DNA of 64,000 bases from Pseudomonas syringae (GCF_001698815.1 NZ_LGSI01000068.1:186001-250000); one strand, 5' to 3'. Counted from the stretch's first letter, positions 1-8,325 are shown. Made by a program: numbers and translations. Notes: generated by a model from the sequence alone, not told the origin.

Positions 1-1658
1 TGCTGATCCATGAAGGCGCCCCGCTGGAAGCACAGAAGCGCGCGGCTCGGGTGTACAACGCCGACAAGACCTACTTCGTGCTCAATGGCACCTCAGCCTC
101 CAACAAGGTGGTGACTAATGCCTTGCTGACTCCGGGCGACGTGGTGCTGTTCGACCGCAACAACCATAAGTCTGTGCATCAAGGGGCATTGTTCCAGGCC
201 GGCGCGACCCCGCTGTATCTGGAAACCGCACGCAACCCCTACGGTTTTATCGGCGGTATCGACGCCCACTGCTTCAACGAAGACTATCTGCGTGAACAGC
301 TGCGCACCGTCGCGCCACATAAAGCCGATGAGCCTCGGCCGTTCCGCCTGGCGGTCATCCAGCTGGGCACCTACGACGGCACGATCTATAACGCTCGCCA
401 GGTGGTGGATCGCATCGGTCATTTGTGTGACTACATTTTGTTCGACTCAGCCTGGGTAGGTTATGAGCAGTTCATCCCGATGATGAAAGACTGCTCGCCG
501 ATGCTGCTGGAACTGGGCCCGGAAGATCCCGGCATCTTCGTGACCCAGTCGATCCACAAGCAACAAGCGGGATTTTCCCAGGCGTCGCAGATCCACAAGA
601 AAGACCGCCACATCAAAGGTCAGGATCGCTACTGCAATCACCATCGTCTGAACAATGCCTTTATGGCTCAGGCGTCAACCAGCCCGTTTTACCCGCTGTT
701 CGCCTCGCTGGACGTCAACGCCCGCATGCACAGCGGACGCAGCGGCCTGCGTCTGTGGAGCGAGTGCGTCCATGCTGGCATCGAGGCGCGCAAGCTGGTC
801 ATGGACAACTGCACATTGATTCGCCCATTTGTGCCGCCAACCATCGACGGCCGTTATTGGCAGGACTACTCGACGGATGTGATCGCCAACGATCTGCGCT
901 TCTTCAAGTTTCACCCCGATGAGCGCTGGCATGCGTTCGAGGGTTATACCGACGATCAATACTTCATCGACCCGTGCAAACTGTTGTTCACCACGCCGGG
1001 TATTGATGCAGTCACCGGCGCCTATACCGAATTTGGCGTGCATGCCGGGATATTGGCCACCTTCCTGCGCCAGTACGGCATCGTGCCGGAAAAGAGCGAC
1101 CTGAACTCCATTCTCTTCCTGCTGACGCCCGCTGAAGGCAAAGCGAAGATGCAGCACCTGGTGGCGCAGATCGCGCGTTTCGAGCGCTTCATTCATGACG
1201 ATGCGCTGCTCGCTGAAGTGCTGCCCAACTTGTATCAGGCCAATCAGGTCCGTTACCACGGCTACACCATCGGCCAGCTGTGTCGTGAGATGCACCAGTT
1301 GTACGTGCGCCATGACGTCAAACGGTTGCAGAAGGAGATGTTCCGCAAGGCCAGCATGCCGCCGATTGTCCTCAATCCACGGGATGCCCATCTGGAGTTT
1401 GTACGCGGGCATTGCGAATTGATCGCCTTGCAGGACGCCAAGGGCCGGATCGCTGCCGAAGGCGCCTTGCCATATCCGCCGGGTTTGCTCTGCGTGGTAC
1501 CCGGCGAGGTATGGCAAGGCCCGGTATTGGAATACTTCCTGGCGCTCGAAGATGCGATCAATCACTTCCCTGGCTTCAACCCCGAGTTGCAGGGTGTGTA
1601 TCTGCGCGTAGAAGAAGATGGCCGAACCCGCGCCTACGGGTATGTCATCAAGCAATGA
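1..1658 (+). CDS. speF: Ornithine decarboxylase, SpeF/SpeC type (5' end outside window)
   Basis: PLP-dependent decarboxylase of fold type I that converts ornithine to putrescine and CO2 in the cytoplasm. The reading frame is open from the left edge (codons from base 3), so the N-terminal wing domain is missing and about 550 residues remain. Visible are the PLP-lysine segment SIHKQQAGFSQAS, the aspartate in the FDSAW strand, and the C-terminal stretch NPRDAHLEFVRG...ALPYPPGLLCVVPGE, which is typical of enterobacterial SpeF rather than of Pseudomonas LdcA. The next gene, 81 bp downstream on the same strand, is a PotE-like ornithine/putrescine antiporter, the classic speF-potE pairing of acid resistance and putrescine export. 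Lysine or arginine decarboxylase is less likely given the SpeF-like C-terminus and the neighbour. Confidence 0.9.
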   Translation, partial: LIHEGAPLEAQKRAARVYNADKTYFVLNGTSASNKVVTNALLTPGDVVLFDRNNHKSVHQGALFQAGATPLYLETARNPYGFIGGIDAHCFNEDYLREQLRTVAPHKADEPRPFRLAVIQLGTYDGTIYNARQVVDRIGHLCDYILFDSAWVGYEQFIPMMKDCSPMLLELGPEDPGIFVTQSIHKQQAGFSQASQIHKKDRHIKGQDRYCNHHRLNNAFMAQASTSPFYPLFASLDVNARMHSGRSGLRLWSECVHAGIEARKLVMDNCTLIRPFVPPTIDGRYWQDYSTDVIANDLRFFKFHPDERWHAFEGYTDDQYFIDPCKLLFTTPGIDAVTGAYTEFGVHAGILATFLRQYGIVPEKSDLNSILFLLTPAEGKAKMQHLVAQIARFERFIHDDALLAEVLPNLYQANQVRYHGYTIGQLCREMHQLYVRHDVKRLQKEMFRKASMPPIVLNPRDAHLEFVRGHCELIALQDAKGRIAAEGALPYPPGLLCVVPGEVWQGPVLEYFLALEDAINHFPGFNPELQGVYLRVEEDGRTRAYGYVIKQ

Positions 1659-1739
1659 TCCATCTTGAGGGGCGACAGCAATCTCTTGCTGGCGTTTTCA
1701 CTGGAATACCGCGCCTTGCGAAAGGCGCAGGAGTGCAAC

Positions 1740-3104
1740 ATGGTTAGCGCAGTCAAGAAAATGAACGTGGTCCAGCTAACGGTGCTGACGGCGATCAACA
1801 TGCTGGGCTCGGGGATCGTCCTGTTGCCGTCCAAGCTGGCGCAAGTGGGGACGATTTCGATCTTTTCCTGGATCGTCACCGCACTGGGTTCCCTGGCGCT
1901 GGCGTATGCCTTTGCCAAGTGCGGACGGTTCAGCCGCAAGCCTGGCGGCATGGGCGGTTATGCCGAATATGCGTTCGGCCGGTCCGGCAACTTCATGTCC
2001 AACTACACCTATGGCGTATCGTTGCTGATTGCCAACGTGGCGATTGCAATCACTGCCGTGGGCTATGCGACGGTGTTGTTCAACATGACGCTGACGCCGA
2101 TTGGCGTCGCCATGGCCACCGCCGGCCTGTTGGTGCTGACCACCGTGGCCAACTTCGGTGGCGCGCGGATTACCGGTCAAATCGGCAATGTCACCATCTG
2201 GGGCGTGGTCATTCCGGTATTGGGCGTTTCGGTCCTGGGCTGGTTCTGGTTCGACAAATCTCTGTACGTTGCGGCCTGGAATCCCCATGACATGCCACTC
2301 CTTGAAGCCGTGGGCGCCTCCATTTCGATCACCCTGTGGGCGTTTCTCGGCCTTGAATCCGCGTGTGCCAACACCGATGCGGTGGAAAATCCGGAGCGAA
2401 ATGTGCCGATCGCCGTATTGGGTGGCACCCTGGGTTCGGCGGTGATTTACATCATGTCCACCAACGTGATCGCCGGAATCGTACCCAACATGGACCTGGC
2501 AGCCTCCAATGCACCGTTTGGCCTGGCGTTCGCCACCATGTTCACCCCCATCGTGGGGCAGATCATCATGGGTCTGATGGTTATCGCCTGCATCGGTTCG
2601 CTGCTGGGCTGGCAGTTCACCATCGCCCAGGTGTTCAAGAGTTCTGCAGATGTGGGTTACTTCCTCAAACTGTTCGCCAAAACCACCGCCAAGGATGTGC
2701 CCATCGTCGGCATGCTGGTGCTGTTGGCCTGCCAGGTGGCGCTGACGCTGATGACCATCAGCCCGGACTTGAGCAAGCAGTTCGACATGATCGTCAATCT
2801 GGCGGTAGTCACCAACCTCGTCCCATACCTGATGTCCATGGCAGCACTGATGACCATGCAGAAGGTCGCGGGCGTTACGCCTCGCGATGCCATGTTCACC
2901 AACGCGATTGCCTATATCGCTGCGGCGTATAGCTATTACGCGCTGTACAGCGCCGGAGCCAACGCGATGATGCTGGGCGGTATCGTCACCATGCTCGGCT
3001 GGACCTTGTACGGCACCGTCAGCCGCCGGTTCATGACGGTCGACGCTATTGTGGTGTCAGATCCGGTGATAAACGCGGATGCGGGGACGGCAAGAGGCCA
3101 GTAG
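1740..3104 (+). CDS. potE: Putrescine-ornithine antiporter PotE
   Basis: APC-superfamily antiporter of 454 residues with about 12 hydrophobic segments in the inner membrane. The first helix carries the family signature INMLGSGIVLLPSKLAQVG, and WAFLGLESACANTDAVENPERNVP is the typical central segment of basic amino acid/polyamine antiporters. It would exchange external ornithine for internal putrescine made by the upstream decarboxylase. The ATG at 1740 is chosen because it has an AGGAG about 8 bases upstream; a 25-codon in-frame extension to 1665 lacks a comparable site. A CadB-like lysine/cadaverine antiporter is the main alternative, less likely beside a SpeF-type enzyme. Confidence 0.87.
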   Translation: MVSAVKKMNVVQLTVLTAINMLGSGIVLLPSKLAQVGTISIFSWIVTALGSLALAYAFAKCGRFSRKPGGMGGYAEYAFGRSGNFMSNYTYGVSLLIANVAIAITAVGYATVLFNMTLTPIGVAMATAGLLVLTTVANFGGARITGQIGNVTIWGVVIPVLGVSVLGWFWFDKSLYVAAWNPHDMPLLEAVGASISITLWAFLGLESACANTDAVENPERNVPIAVLGGTLGSAVIYIMSTNVIAGIVPNMDLAASNAPFGLAFATMFTPIVGQIIMGLMVIACIGSLLGWQFTIAQVFKSSADVGYFLKLFAKTTAKDVPIVGMLVLLACQVALTLMTISPDLSKQFDMIVNLAVVTNLVPYLMSMAALMTMQKVAGVTPRDAMFTNAIAYIAAAYSYYALYSAGANAMMLGGIVTMLGWTLYGTVSRRFMTVDAIVVSDPVINADAGTARGQ

Positions 3105-3162
3105 ACTGTGCGCCAGGTATTCCATGGCGATTAACGTCAGTCACTCGGACAACAACAGATCA

Positions 3163-4062
3163 ATGAGACGTATCGTCACCGCTTTAACCGGGCTCGCCAT
3201 GCTGGCGAGCCTCGCCGGTTGTATTTCCGCCCCGATTCCGTTGACCGCAGAGACCTCCCAACGTCTTCAGTCACAAGCTCCGATCCGTTTTTTGCTGACC
3301 TTTGACGATGGCCCAAGCGCCTCGGGCTTCTCCAATCCAACCCTGACGGTTCTGGACAGCCTGAAAAACAACCCACTGCAGCCGGATATAAAAGCCGTGT
3401 TTTTCGTGCAAACCGGCGCTGCCCGTGCAGGCGGCAGCGAGCGCGGCCAGCGGGTGATGCATCGGGAGAACGCGGCAGGGCACATCCTGGCGTTTCATAC
3501 CGCAACGCCCGGGCACACCAATCATCGGTCCTTGTCGCCTGAAGCGCTTGAGCAATCCCTGAGCGCAGGCGGTGCTGCCATCGCTGCGATCAGTGGCGCG
3601 CCGCCTGCGCTGGTCCGCCCGCCGTTCTGGAATTACGACAAACGCACCTTTGCCGCTTATGAGCAGCACGGCATGCACGTTTTGCTGACCGACGTGAGCG
3701 CCAACGACGGCAAGATCTGGGGTTTCAATGCCAGCCCGCGCAGGCGCGCCAATATGCTCAGGCAACTTTCCGAAGTTCGCGAGCGCATCGCTGCCGGTGA
3801 ATTGCCCACCGTGGATGGCGTGGTCCCCGTGGTGGTGACCTTTCATGACTTGAATCGCTATTCAGCCCGACACGCTCGGGAATACCTTCAGATCCTGCTG
3901 GACAGCGCCAAGGCGACAGGGGTGAGGACTGCCGAAAAGCCGTTTTACGATGACCAGCCGACGTTGCTGCGTGCAGCGCTGGCGCGCACGGTGCAGAACG
4001 GTGACGAGCCGGTGCATTTGCCGGGGATGTGGAACTGGATCTGGGGCGCCAATTCGAAGTGA
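3163..4062 (+). CDS. Polysaccharide deacetylase-like lipoprotein (CE4 / NodB fold)
   Basis: Predicted carbohydrate esterase family 4 protein of 299 residues. The N-terminus is a lipoprotein signal peptide ending in the lipobox LAGC, so the mature protein should be membrane anchored and periplasmic or outer-membrane facing. The NodB motifs are visible: LTFDDGPS (metal and catalytic Asp), a histidine-rich FHTATPGHTNH segment (metal His) and VRPPFWNYD. The substrate cannot be read from sequence; peptidoglycan or an exopolysaccharide amino sugar is usual for the family. The start at 3163 gives an ideal signal peptide. An in-frame ATG at 3124 would add 13 polar residues and is less convincing. It lies 58 bp after potE and may be cotranscribed; a strong hairpin terminator follows. 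Confidence 0.8.
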   Translation: MRRIVTALTGLAMLASLAGCISAPIPLTAETSQRLQSQAPIRFLLTFDDGPSASGFSNPTLTVLDSLKNNPLQPDIKAVFFVQTGAARAGGSERGQRVMHRENAAGHILAFHTATPGHTNHRSLSPEALEQSLSAGGAAIAAISGAPPALVRPPFWNYDKRTFAAYEQHGMHVLLTDVSANDGKIWGFNASPRRRANMLRQLSEVRERIAAGELPTVDGVVPVVVTFHDLNRYSARHAREYLQILLDSAKATGVRTAEKPFYDDQPTLLRAALARTVQNGDEPVHLPGMWNWIWGANSK

Positions 4063-4082
4063 TGCAAAGAGTACTGATGTGA

Positions 4083-4108
4083 AAAAGGCGACTTGATGGT
4101 CGCCTTTT
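4083..4108 (+). terminator. Rho-independent terminator after the deacetylase gene
   Basis: Perfect 10-bp inverted repeat AAAAGGCGAC / GTCGCCTTTT around a 6-base loop. The A and T ends make it look bidirectional. It sits 20 bases after the deacetylase stop. Confidence 0.85.
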
Positions 4109-4130
4109 ACTGAACATTGCTGTCCCGTCC

Positions 4131-4480
4131 TTTGTGGGAGAGAACTTGTCCTCGATGAGTCAGCCCGGCCAACCTCAATCTGCCTGACAGCACTTCATTG
4201 CCTGTCAATCCCTTCGAGGACAAGTCCTCTCCCACCAAAGCAACGCGTATTCCTGTGGGAGGTTCCGCCCCGTCTTCGACGCCGCGTTGTCGCGCAGCAA
4301 ACCCCGGCACCCGTTGGAGCGAGGCTTGCCCGCGAAGAACGATGACGCGGTAGCGCTGGGTCACCGAGGCGTCTGATTCGCCGGCAAGTCGGAACGCCGC
4401 CCGCTCGCTCCAACGAGTATTTCAATTCAACGGTTGTGCGTGTTTGATAAGAAAGGACTTGTCCTCGATAAGGCGTATTG
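4131..4480. repeat. REP-type palindrome cluster (two families)
   Basis: The 469-base spacer between the deacetylase and xenA has no gene. It contains an imperfect inverted repeat at 4131-4240 (GTGGGAGAGAACTTGTCCTCGA and its complement around 4211-4240). A second palindrome at 4312-4414 starts with TTGGAGCGAGGCTTGCCCGC and ends with the complement GCTCCAA. A stray half copy containing GGACTTGTCCTCGATAAGG lies near 4456. The 4312 element recurs at 33282. Such units are extragenic REP/REPIN-like repeats common in Pseudomonas. Confidence 0.8.
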
Positions 4481-4531
4481 AGACCTGAAACAGGTGTAAA
4501 CCTATTTCAGGACTAGACACGTTGCTAACTG

Positions 4532-5620
4532 TCAGTAACGTTCAAGCCAGTGAGCGTAAGGGGCTGGCAATGTCCAGGAAGCGCGTTCCACACCCAGCTC
4601 CTTGGCAGCGAAATAGGCCCAGTGCGGGTTGGCCAGGTGAGCACGGCCGACCATGACCAGATCCAGTTGCCCGTCCTTGACTACTTGCTCGGCGATTGCC
4701 GGAGTGCCGAAACCCCATGCCGAGGACACTGGAATACCGGCCTCACGACGCACGCGTTCGGCAATCGGCCCCATGAACGAAGGCGCCCAGGGAATATTGG
4801 TTTCCGGGATCGTGAACCCGATGCTGACGCTGAGCATGTCCAGCCCGGCAGCTTTGAACTGACGGGTCAATTCAATGGATTCCACCAGGGTTTGCTCGTC
4901 GCGGCCATCGAACTCAAGCACACCGAAGCGGGCGGTCAACGGCAGATTTTCCGGCCAGACATCGCGTACTGCCGCCAGCGTTTCCAGCAGGAAGCGGCTG
5001 CGGTTTTCGAAACTGCCGCCGTAAGCGTCTTCGCGATGATTGGAGTGCTCGGAAAAGAACGTCTGTGCCAGATATCCGTGGGCGAAGTGCAGCTCCAACC
5101 ACTCGAAACCCGCATCCCGCGCACGACGTGCCGCTGCGACGAAATCGTCACGAACACGGGCGATGTCGTCCAGGGTCATCGCTTTGGGTTGTTTCGGCAG
5201 ATTGCCACCGAAAGCGATGGAAGAGGGCGCAATGGTGTCCCAGCCGCGCGCGTCATCGGCGGCAATATGATCGTCGCCTTCCCATGGGCGGTTGGCGCTG
5301 GCCTTGCGACCGGCGTGGGCGATCTGGATGCCTGGCACCGATCCGGCTGCCTTGATGGCTTGCACCACCGGCACGAACGCCTGGGCCAGTTCGTCATTCC
5401 AGATGCCGGTGCAGCCCGGCGTAATGCGACCTTCAGGGGCGACCGCCGTAGCTTCTACGATAACCAGACCCGCGCCGCCGCGAGCGATGGCTGCCAAGTG
5501 CACTTGATGCCATTCGTTGATCAAGCCATCGACAGCGGTGTACTGGCACATGGGCGGCACGGCAATGCGATTGCGCAGCGTGACGTCTTTGAGGGTGTAG
5601 GGTTGGAACAAAGCAGACAT
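4532..5620 (-). CDS. xenA: NADH:flavin oxidoreductase, XenA-like (old yellow enzyme family)
   Basis: FMN-dependent ene-reductase of 362 residues, the usual length of Pseudomonas XenA (from memory about 363). It reduces activated C=C bonds, nitrate esters and nitroaromatics with NAD(P)H in the cytoplasm. The fold is a single TIM barrel. Cys25 lies in PPMCQYTA, the redox-tuning cysteine of the XenA/YqjM subgroup. IQIAHAGRKAS and ELHFAHGYLAQTFFS hold the FMN and substrate-binding histidines, and VMVGRAHLANP is the phosphate-binding end. A divergent ArsR-family gene starts 87 bp away with a perfect palindrome between them, which suggests local repression relieved by an electrophile or quinone-like inducer (inferred). 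Confidence 0.9.
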   Translation of the reverse strand: MSALFQPYTLKDVTLRNRIAVPPMCQYTAVDGLINEWHQVHLAAIARGGAGLVIVEATAVAPEGRITPGCTGIWNDELAQAFVPVVQAIKAAGSVPGIQIAHAGRKASANRPWEGDDHIAADDARGWDTIAPSSIAFGGNLPKQPKAMTLDDIARVRDDFVAAARRARDAGFEWLELHFAHGYLAQTFFSEHSNHREDAYGGSFENRSRFLLETLAAVRDVWPENLPLTARFGVLEFDGRDEQTLVESIELTRQFKAAGLDMLSVSIGFTIPETNIPWAPSFMGPIAERVRREAGIPVSSAWGFGTPAIAEQVVKDGQLDLVMVGRAHLANPHWAYFAAKELGVERASWTLPAPYAHWLERY

Positions 5621-5650
5621 GGTCAGACCTCAGGTCAATTGCAAATTCGT

Positions 5651-5672
5651 TTGTTCGATACTATTCGAACAA
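5651..5672. promoter_or_regulatory. Operator palindrome between xenA and the ArsR gene
   Basis: TTGTTCGA-TACTAT-TCGAACAA is a perfect 8+8 inverted repeat with a 6-base spacer. It lies 30 bases upstream of the xenA start and 35 bases upstream of the ArsR-family start, so one dimer bound here could control both promoters. Confidence 0.7.
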
Positions 5673-5707
5673 TGGCTGTCTGGCAAACCCTTGTGTATGA
5701 TCCGCCC

Positions 5708-6010
5708 ATGCGACCATTCAAACATCCGCCAGTCAGTGATTTCAGCCTCGAACGGGTCTTCTATGCCCTGAGTGATCCCGTGCGCCTTGAAATCGTTCGC
5801 CACCTCGGCCAGGTCATCGACGCCAGTTGTGGTGAGCTGGACGGGGGAAGACCCAAGTCCAGCATGTCCCATCACTTTCGTGTATTGCGCGATGCCGGTC
5901 TGGTCAGAACCCAGAGCGTCGGAACCACCCACATGAACTCACTGCGCAGAGAAGAGCTGGACAGTCGATTTCCCGGGTTACTGGCGGTGATATTGGCGCA
6001 GCAGAGCTGA
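5708..6010 (+). CDS. ArsR-family winged-helix repressor
   Basis: Small HTH protein of 100 residues. The order FYALSDPVRLEIVRHL ... SSMSHHFRVLRDAGLV is the ArsR winged-helix core with the recognition helix at SSMSHHFRVL. The metal-binding CxC motif of ArsR/SmtB is absent and only one cysteine (near residue 39) is visible, so a metal sensor is unlikely; a redox or small-molecule sensor is possible. It is divergent from xenA and probably represses xenA and itself through the palindrome at 5651. An in-frame ATG at 5672 would overlap that operator, so 5708 is preferred. The specific ligand is unknown. Confidence 0.8.
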   Translation: MRPFKHPPVSDFSLERVFYALSDPVRLEIVRHLGQVIDASCGELDGGRPKSSMSHHFRVLRDAGLVRTQSVGTTHMNSLRREELDSRFPGLLAVILAQQS

Positions 6011-6030
6011 TTGCACGGATCGGATAAACA

Positions 6031-6064
6031 AAAAGGGCCTACCCGATAATCGCGGTAGACCCTT
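6031..6064. terminator. Bidirectional terminator between the ArsR gene and tRNA-Leu
   Basis: Inverted repeat AAGGGcCTACC ... GGTAGaCCCTT. On the minus strand the hairpin is followed by a T-rich run (TTTTTGTTT), so it ends the tRNA transcript. It can also end the ArsR transcript, which stops 20 bases upstream. Confidence 0.75.
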
Positions 6065-6075
6065 GCTGTATAAGA

Positions 6076-6160
6076 TGGTGCCCCGAGCCGGGGTCGAACC
6101 GGCACGTCCTAGAACGAGGGATTTTAAGTCCCTTGCGTCTACCAATTTCGCCATCGGGGC
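6076..6160 (-). tRNA. tRNA-Leu (anticodon UAA)
   Basis: Read on the minus strand the gene begins GCCCCGAUGG and ends CGGGGCACCA, so the acceptor stem GCCCCGA pairs with UCGGGGC and CCA is encoded. The anticodon stem AGGGA/UCCCU encloses the loop CUUAAAA, giving anticodon UAA. The T arm reads GCCGGUUCGACCCCGGC. A variable arm is present and the length of 85 nt suits a class II leucine tRNA. Confidence 0.95.
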
Positions 6161-6437
6161 GGTCTTGCTGAAGAGCAGCGAGGATATACATCCAGCTTCC
6201 TCGAAGCAAGCTTGCAAACCCCTTATGTGAAACAGAATCTTGCTTGGCCACCAAAATAAAAAGCTTGAGAATCATGGCTCTACGCGGTTCCCCCATGAAA
6301 GGCACGCAGATGAAAGCGTGACCTGCGTCTGATAACGCACATTCAATTCCTCTTGTCGGCACGGACATTGCGCTGTTTTGTTTTGGGTCTCGGTGCTGTA
6401 TAGCTTGAGCTCCATTTTGTGTAGCACGGAGGCAACA

Positions 6438-6908
6438 ATGACAGACGCACGCCAGAACCAGCAGTCGGACACGTCAGCCAGCGGTGAAATTGAGGACGCG
6501 CTTTCGCATTTGAAGTGGCAGGGCAAACAAATTGATTGGCTGCTGCAGTGGCTGGTCAAATTTGTTGCAAACACCAAGGTCGAGATGGGCATCACGTTAA
6601 CCGTCGGTGGCAATCTCGTCTCAGGTCAGCTGATTTCCCATGATGCGTACTTTGAGCAATTGGCAGCCGATATTTCTGCGCCTTTCGCTCAGTTCAACAA
6701 CGGTACCGAAGCTTCCATGAAGGAAATGATTCTGTCGTTTCGCCCAGGTGAATCCTCGGACGATACCCCGGAGTTCCACTTCATTCATTTGAAGGACTGC
6801 AAGACTTACTCAAACGAGCAGAACCCTATCTGCGCAGAAGGCGTTCTCTGGCGTGGGAAAATTGCCTCGGTGACAGGATTCACTATCGGGCTCATCGCCC
6901 GAAAATAA
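6438..6908 (+). CDS. GvpU-like accessory protein (no gas vesicle genes nearby)
   Basis: Soluble 156-residue protein. The segment VEMGITLTVGGNLVSGQLISHDAYFEQLAADIS followed by an acidic C-terminal half resembles the small protein family annotated as gas vesicle accessory protein GvpU; this assignment is from memory of the family pattern. No gvpA or other gas-vesicle gene is in the window, so any role is probably not flotation. The ATG at 6438 has GGAGG 6 bases upstream. It is a single-gene unit followed by a hairpin terminator. Confidence 0.55.
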   Translation: MTDARQNQQSDTSASGEIEDALSHLKWQGKQIDWLLQWLVKFVANTKVEMGITLTVGGNLVSGQLISHDAYFEQLAADISAPFAQFNNGTEASMKEMILSFRPGESSDDTPEFHFIHLKDCKTYSNEQNPICAEGVLWRGKIASVTGFTIGLIARK

Positions 6909-6922
6909 GCGTTTGTCCTCCA

Positions 6923-6945
6923 AGGCCCCGATTCAAGCGGGGCCT
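6923..6945 (+). terminator. Hairpin after the GvpU-like gene
   Basis: AGGCCCCG / CGGGGCCT, a perfect 8-bp stem with a 7-base loop, 14 bases after the stop. There is no long T run, so it is a terminator candidate only. It may also end the minus-strand transcript from 7307. Confidence 0.6.
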
Positions 6946-6971
6946 GTCATCACGCCAGACATGAGCCGTCC

Positions 6972-7307
6972 TCATTGTCCGGCGAGCAGCTTCAATACAG
7001 TCAGGTTGCGTCGAGAAGGCTGCCGTTCGGCAGGGCGCACGATTGATATGACTTTCCCATCCCCCGCGTCATATCCAACACTCTCTCTCTCGATGGCTTC
7101 CAACAATGTTTTAGCCAGAATGGTTGCTCCGTAAGGTCCTCTATAATCCGCCGGTCGGACACCCGAAACACCATAGACAGCATGCGTGTAAGTGTGCGTT
7201 AACACTAACGAGATCACGTTTATATCAGTTTCCTTACACGACACTTTGTAATCGCGAAGTCGGGTTTCGAGAACATTGCCTATTTGGTGGTTGGACAGCA
7301 GCTTCAT
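6972..7307 (-). CDS. DUF1652-like small protein (copy 2)
   Basis: A 111-residue protein with no membrane segment. Residues 1-50 (MKLLSNHQIGNVLETRL..., DYKVSC, LVLTHTYTHAVYGVSGV) align without gaps to the protein encoded at 7743-8084, so the two are paralogues. The layout of N-terminal helix, then strand pair, then ..TGI/SGV and a closing helix resembles the Pseudomonas DUF1652 family (family call from memory). GAGGAG lies upstream of the ATG. An XRE-type regulator lies 49 bp upstream on the same strand. Function is unknown. Confidence 0.6.
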   Translation of the reverse strand: MKLLSNHQIGNVLETRLRDYKVSCKETDINVISLVLTHTYTHAVYGVSGVRPADYRGPYGATILAKTLLEAIERESVGYDAGDGKVISIVRPAERQPSRRNLTVLKLLAGQ

Positions 7308-7356
7308 AACGACTCCTCTTCCTTAGAGTACGAAAGGCATTGCCTGTGCTTAATTG

Positions 7357-7746
7357 TTATCCATTGAACATTCTTGCTGCATCGACCCCGTTATGGAGCG
7401 CAACTTTACGCGCTTCAGGGCTGCCATCTAAAAAGCCATTTAGCCGGATTAAAAGATGATCCATGAGTTGTTTGTCGACGCCGCCTATATTCCGATAGGC
7501 CGCGATGAATACACGTTCGTGGCTGACGAGTTGCGACAGTCCGACTGATCGCTTTCCTGTAAGAATGAACAGCAAGTCAATTCCGGTGCTCGCTATCGCG
7601 GCCAGGTAATCACCACGCGGCAGCCGACGGCCACTTTCATACTTGACCTGCGCGTTAGGTTTGACACCGCCTATCGCCGCAAATGAGTACTGAGGCATGC
7701 CGATCCTGATTCGCTCGTCGCGCAGCCTGACATGCAAAGTGTTCAT
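7357..7746 (-). CDS. XRE-family HTH regulator
   Basis: A 129-residue protein. The N-terminal 60 residues form a Cro/C1-type HTH (LRDERIRIGMPQYSFAAIGGVKPNAQVKYESGRRLPRGDYLAAIASTG in overlapping pieces), followed by the motif GIDLLFILTGKRS. The same organisation is seen in the XRE protein at 12979, and both resemble small phage-type repressors. Its start codon overlaps the stop of the upstream DUF1652-like gene by 4 bases (ATGA), indicating translational coupling. Targets are unknown; autoregulation of this module is a reasonable guess. Confidence 0.75.
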   Translation of the reverse strand: MNTLHVRLRDERIRIGMPQYSFAAIGGVKPNAQVKYESGRRLPRGDYLAAIASTGIDLLFILTGKRSVGLSQLVSHERVFIAAYRNIGGVDKQLMDHLLIRLNGFLDGSPEARKVALHNGVDAARMFNG

Positions 7747-8084
7747 ACAATGAGCAATGAAGTGCGCGCAGCGAGGCTTGATTTTTTAACAGAGCAGTGC
7801 TCGGTTTTCCTCTGGTTGGTTGCAGGTCGTGAGCCAGGGCTCAGAAGGTTTAAAGTTCGACATGTGTCAATTTCGGACAGTAGGAAGCTCGCCAACCGGT
7901 TCACGGTAAGCGGGTTGAAGTAGTTCATTCTAGCGACCCCTGAAATAGCATATGTCTCCTGACTGTTAACATGAGTTAACACCAACTCCAATGTTCCATT
8001 CTTGAGAAACTTGCACCGAACTCTGTAATCATGCAGGCGAGCGCGAAGCGCCTTTGCCAGATAAGCTGATACTAATGAAATCAT
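7743..8084 (-). CDS. DUF1652-like small protein (copy 1)
   Basis: A 113-residue protein paralogous to the one at 6972-7307 (shared pattern ..RLxDYxVxCK....LVLTH...YxxSGV). The start at 8084 is chosen because it aligns exactly with the paralogue's first residue. Longer forms starting at 8102 or 8177 lack a good ribosome site and add unrelated sequence. It is first in a coupled pair with the XRE gene. The C-terminal 35 residues are polar and basic with no recognisable motif. Function is unknown. Confidence 0.55.
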   Translation of the reverse strand: MISLVSAYLAKALRARLHDYRVRCKFLKNGTLELVLTHVNSQETYAISGVARMNYFNPLTVNRLASFLLSEIDTCRTLNLLSPGSRPATNQRKTEHCSVKKSSLAARTSLLIV

Positions 8085-8325
8085 GCCATAAGTCCAAGCC
8101 ATTTGTTGATAACTTAGCAAGGCATGTTTTTTGAGTAAACAGCGTTGGCAGGCAAAGGCTGCACGCGCCGTCGGCAATAAACGTAGAGAAGCTCTCTAGC
8201 GTGGGCGTTAAAGAGACTTAGTGGCGTTATAAACTATTATCGCAGCGCAGAGCGAGCATAGAAGTGAACTTTCCGTTCGGATGCGCTAACTGCGTGAGAG
8301 TGTGCATTTGGATGCATCGCGGGTG

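Noticed and set aside
4550..5640. Long open frame on the plus strand running antisense through xenA into the ArsR gene
   Set aside because: The xenA protein on the minus strand has clear family motifs throughout. Only the last 101 codons (5708-6010) are the real ArsR gene.
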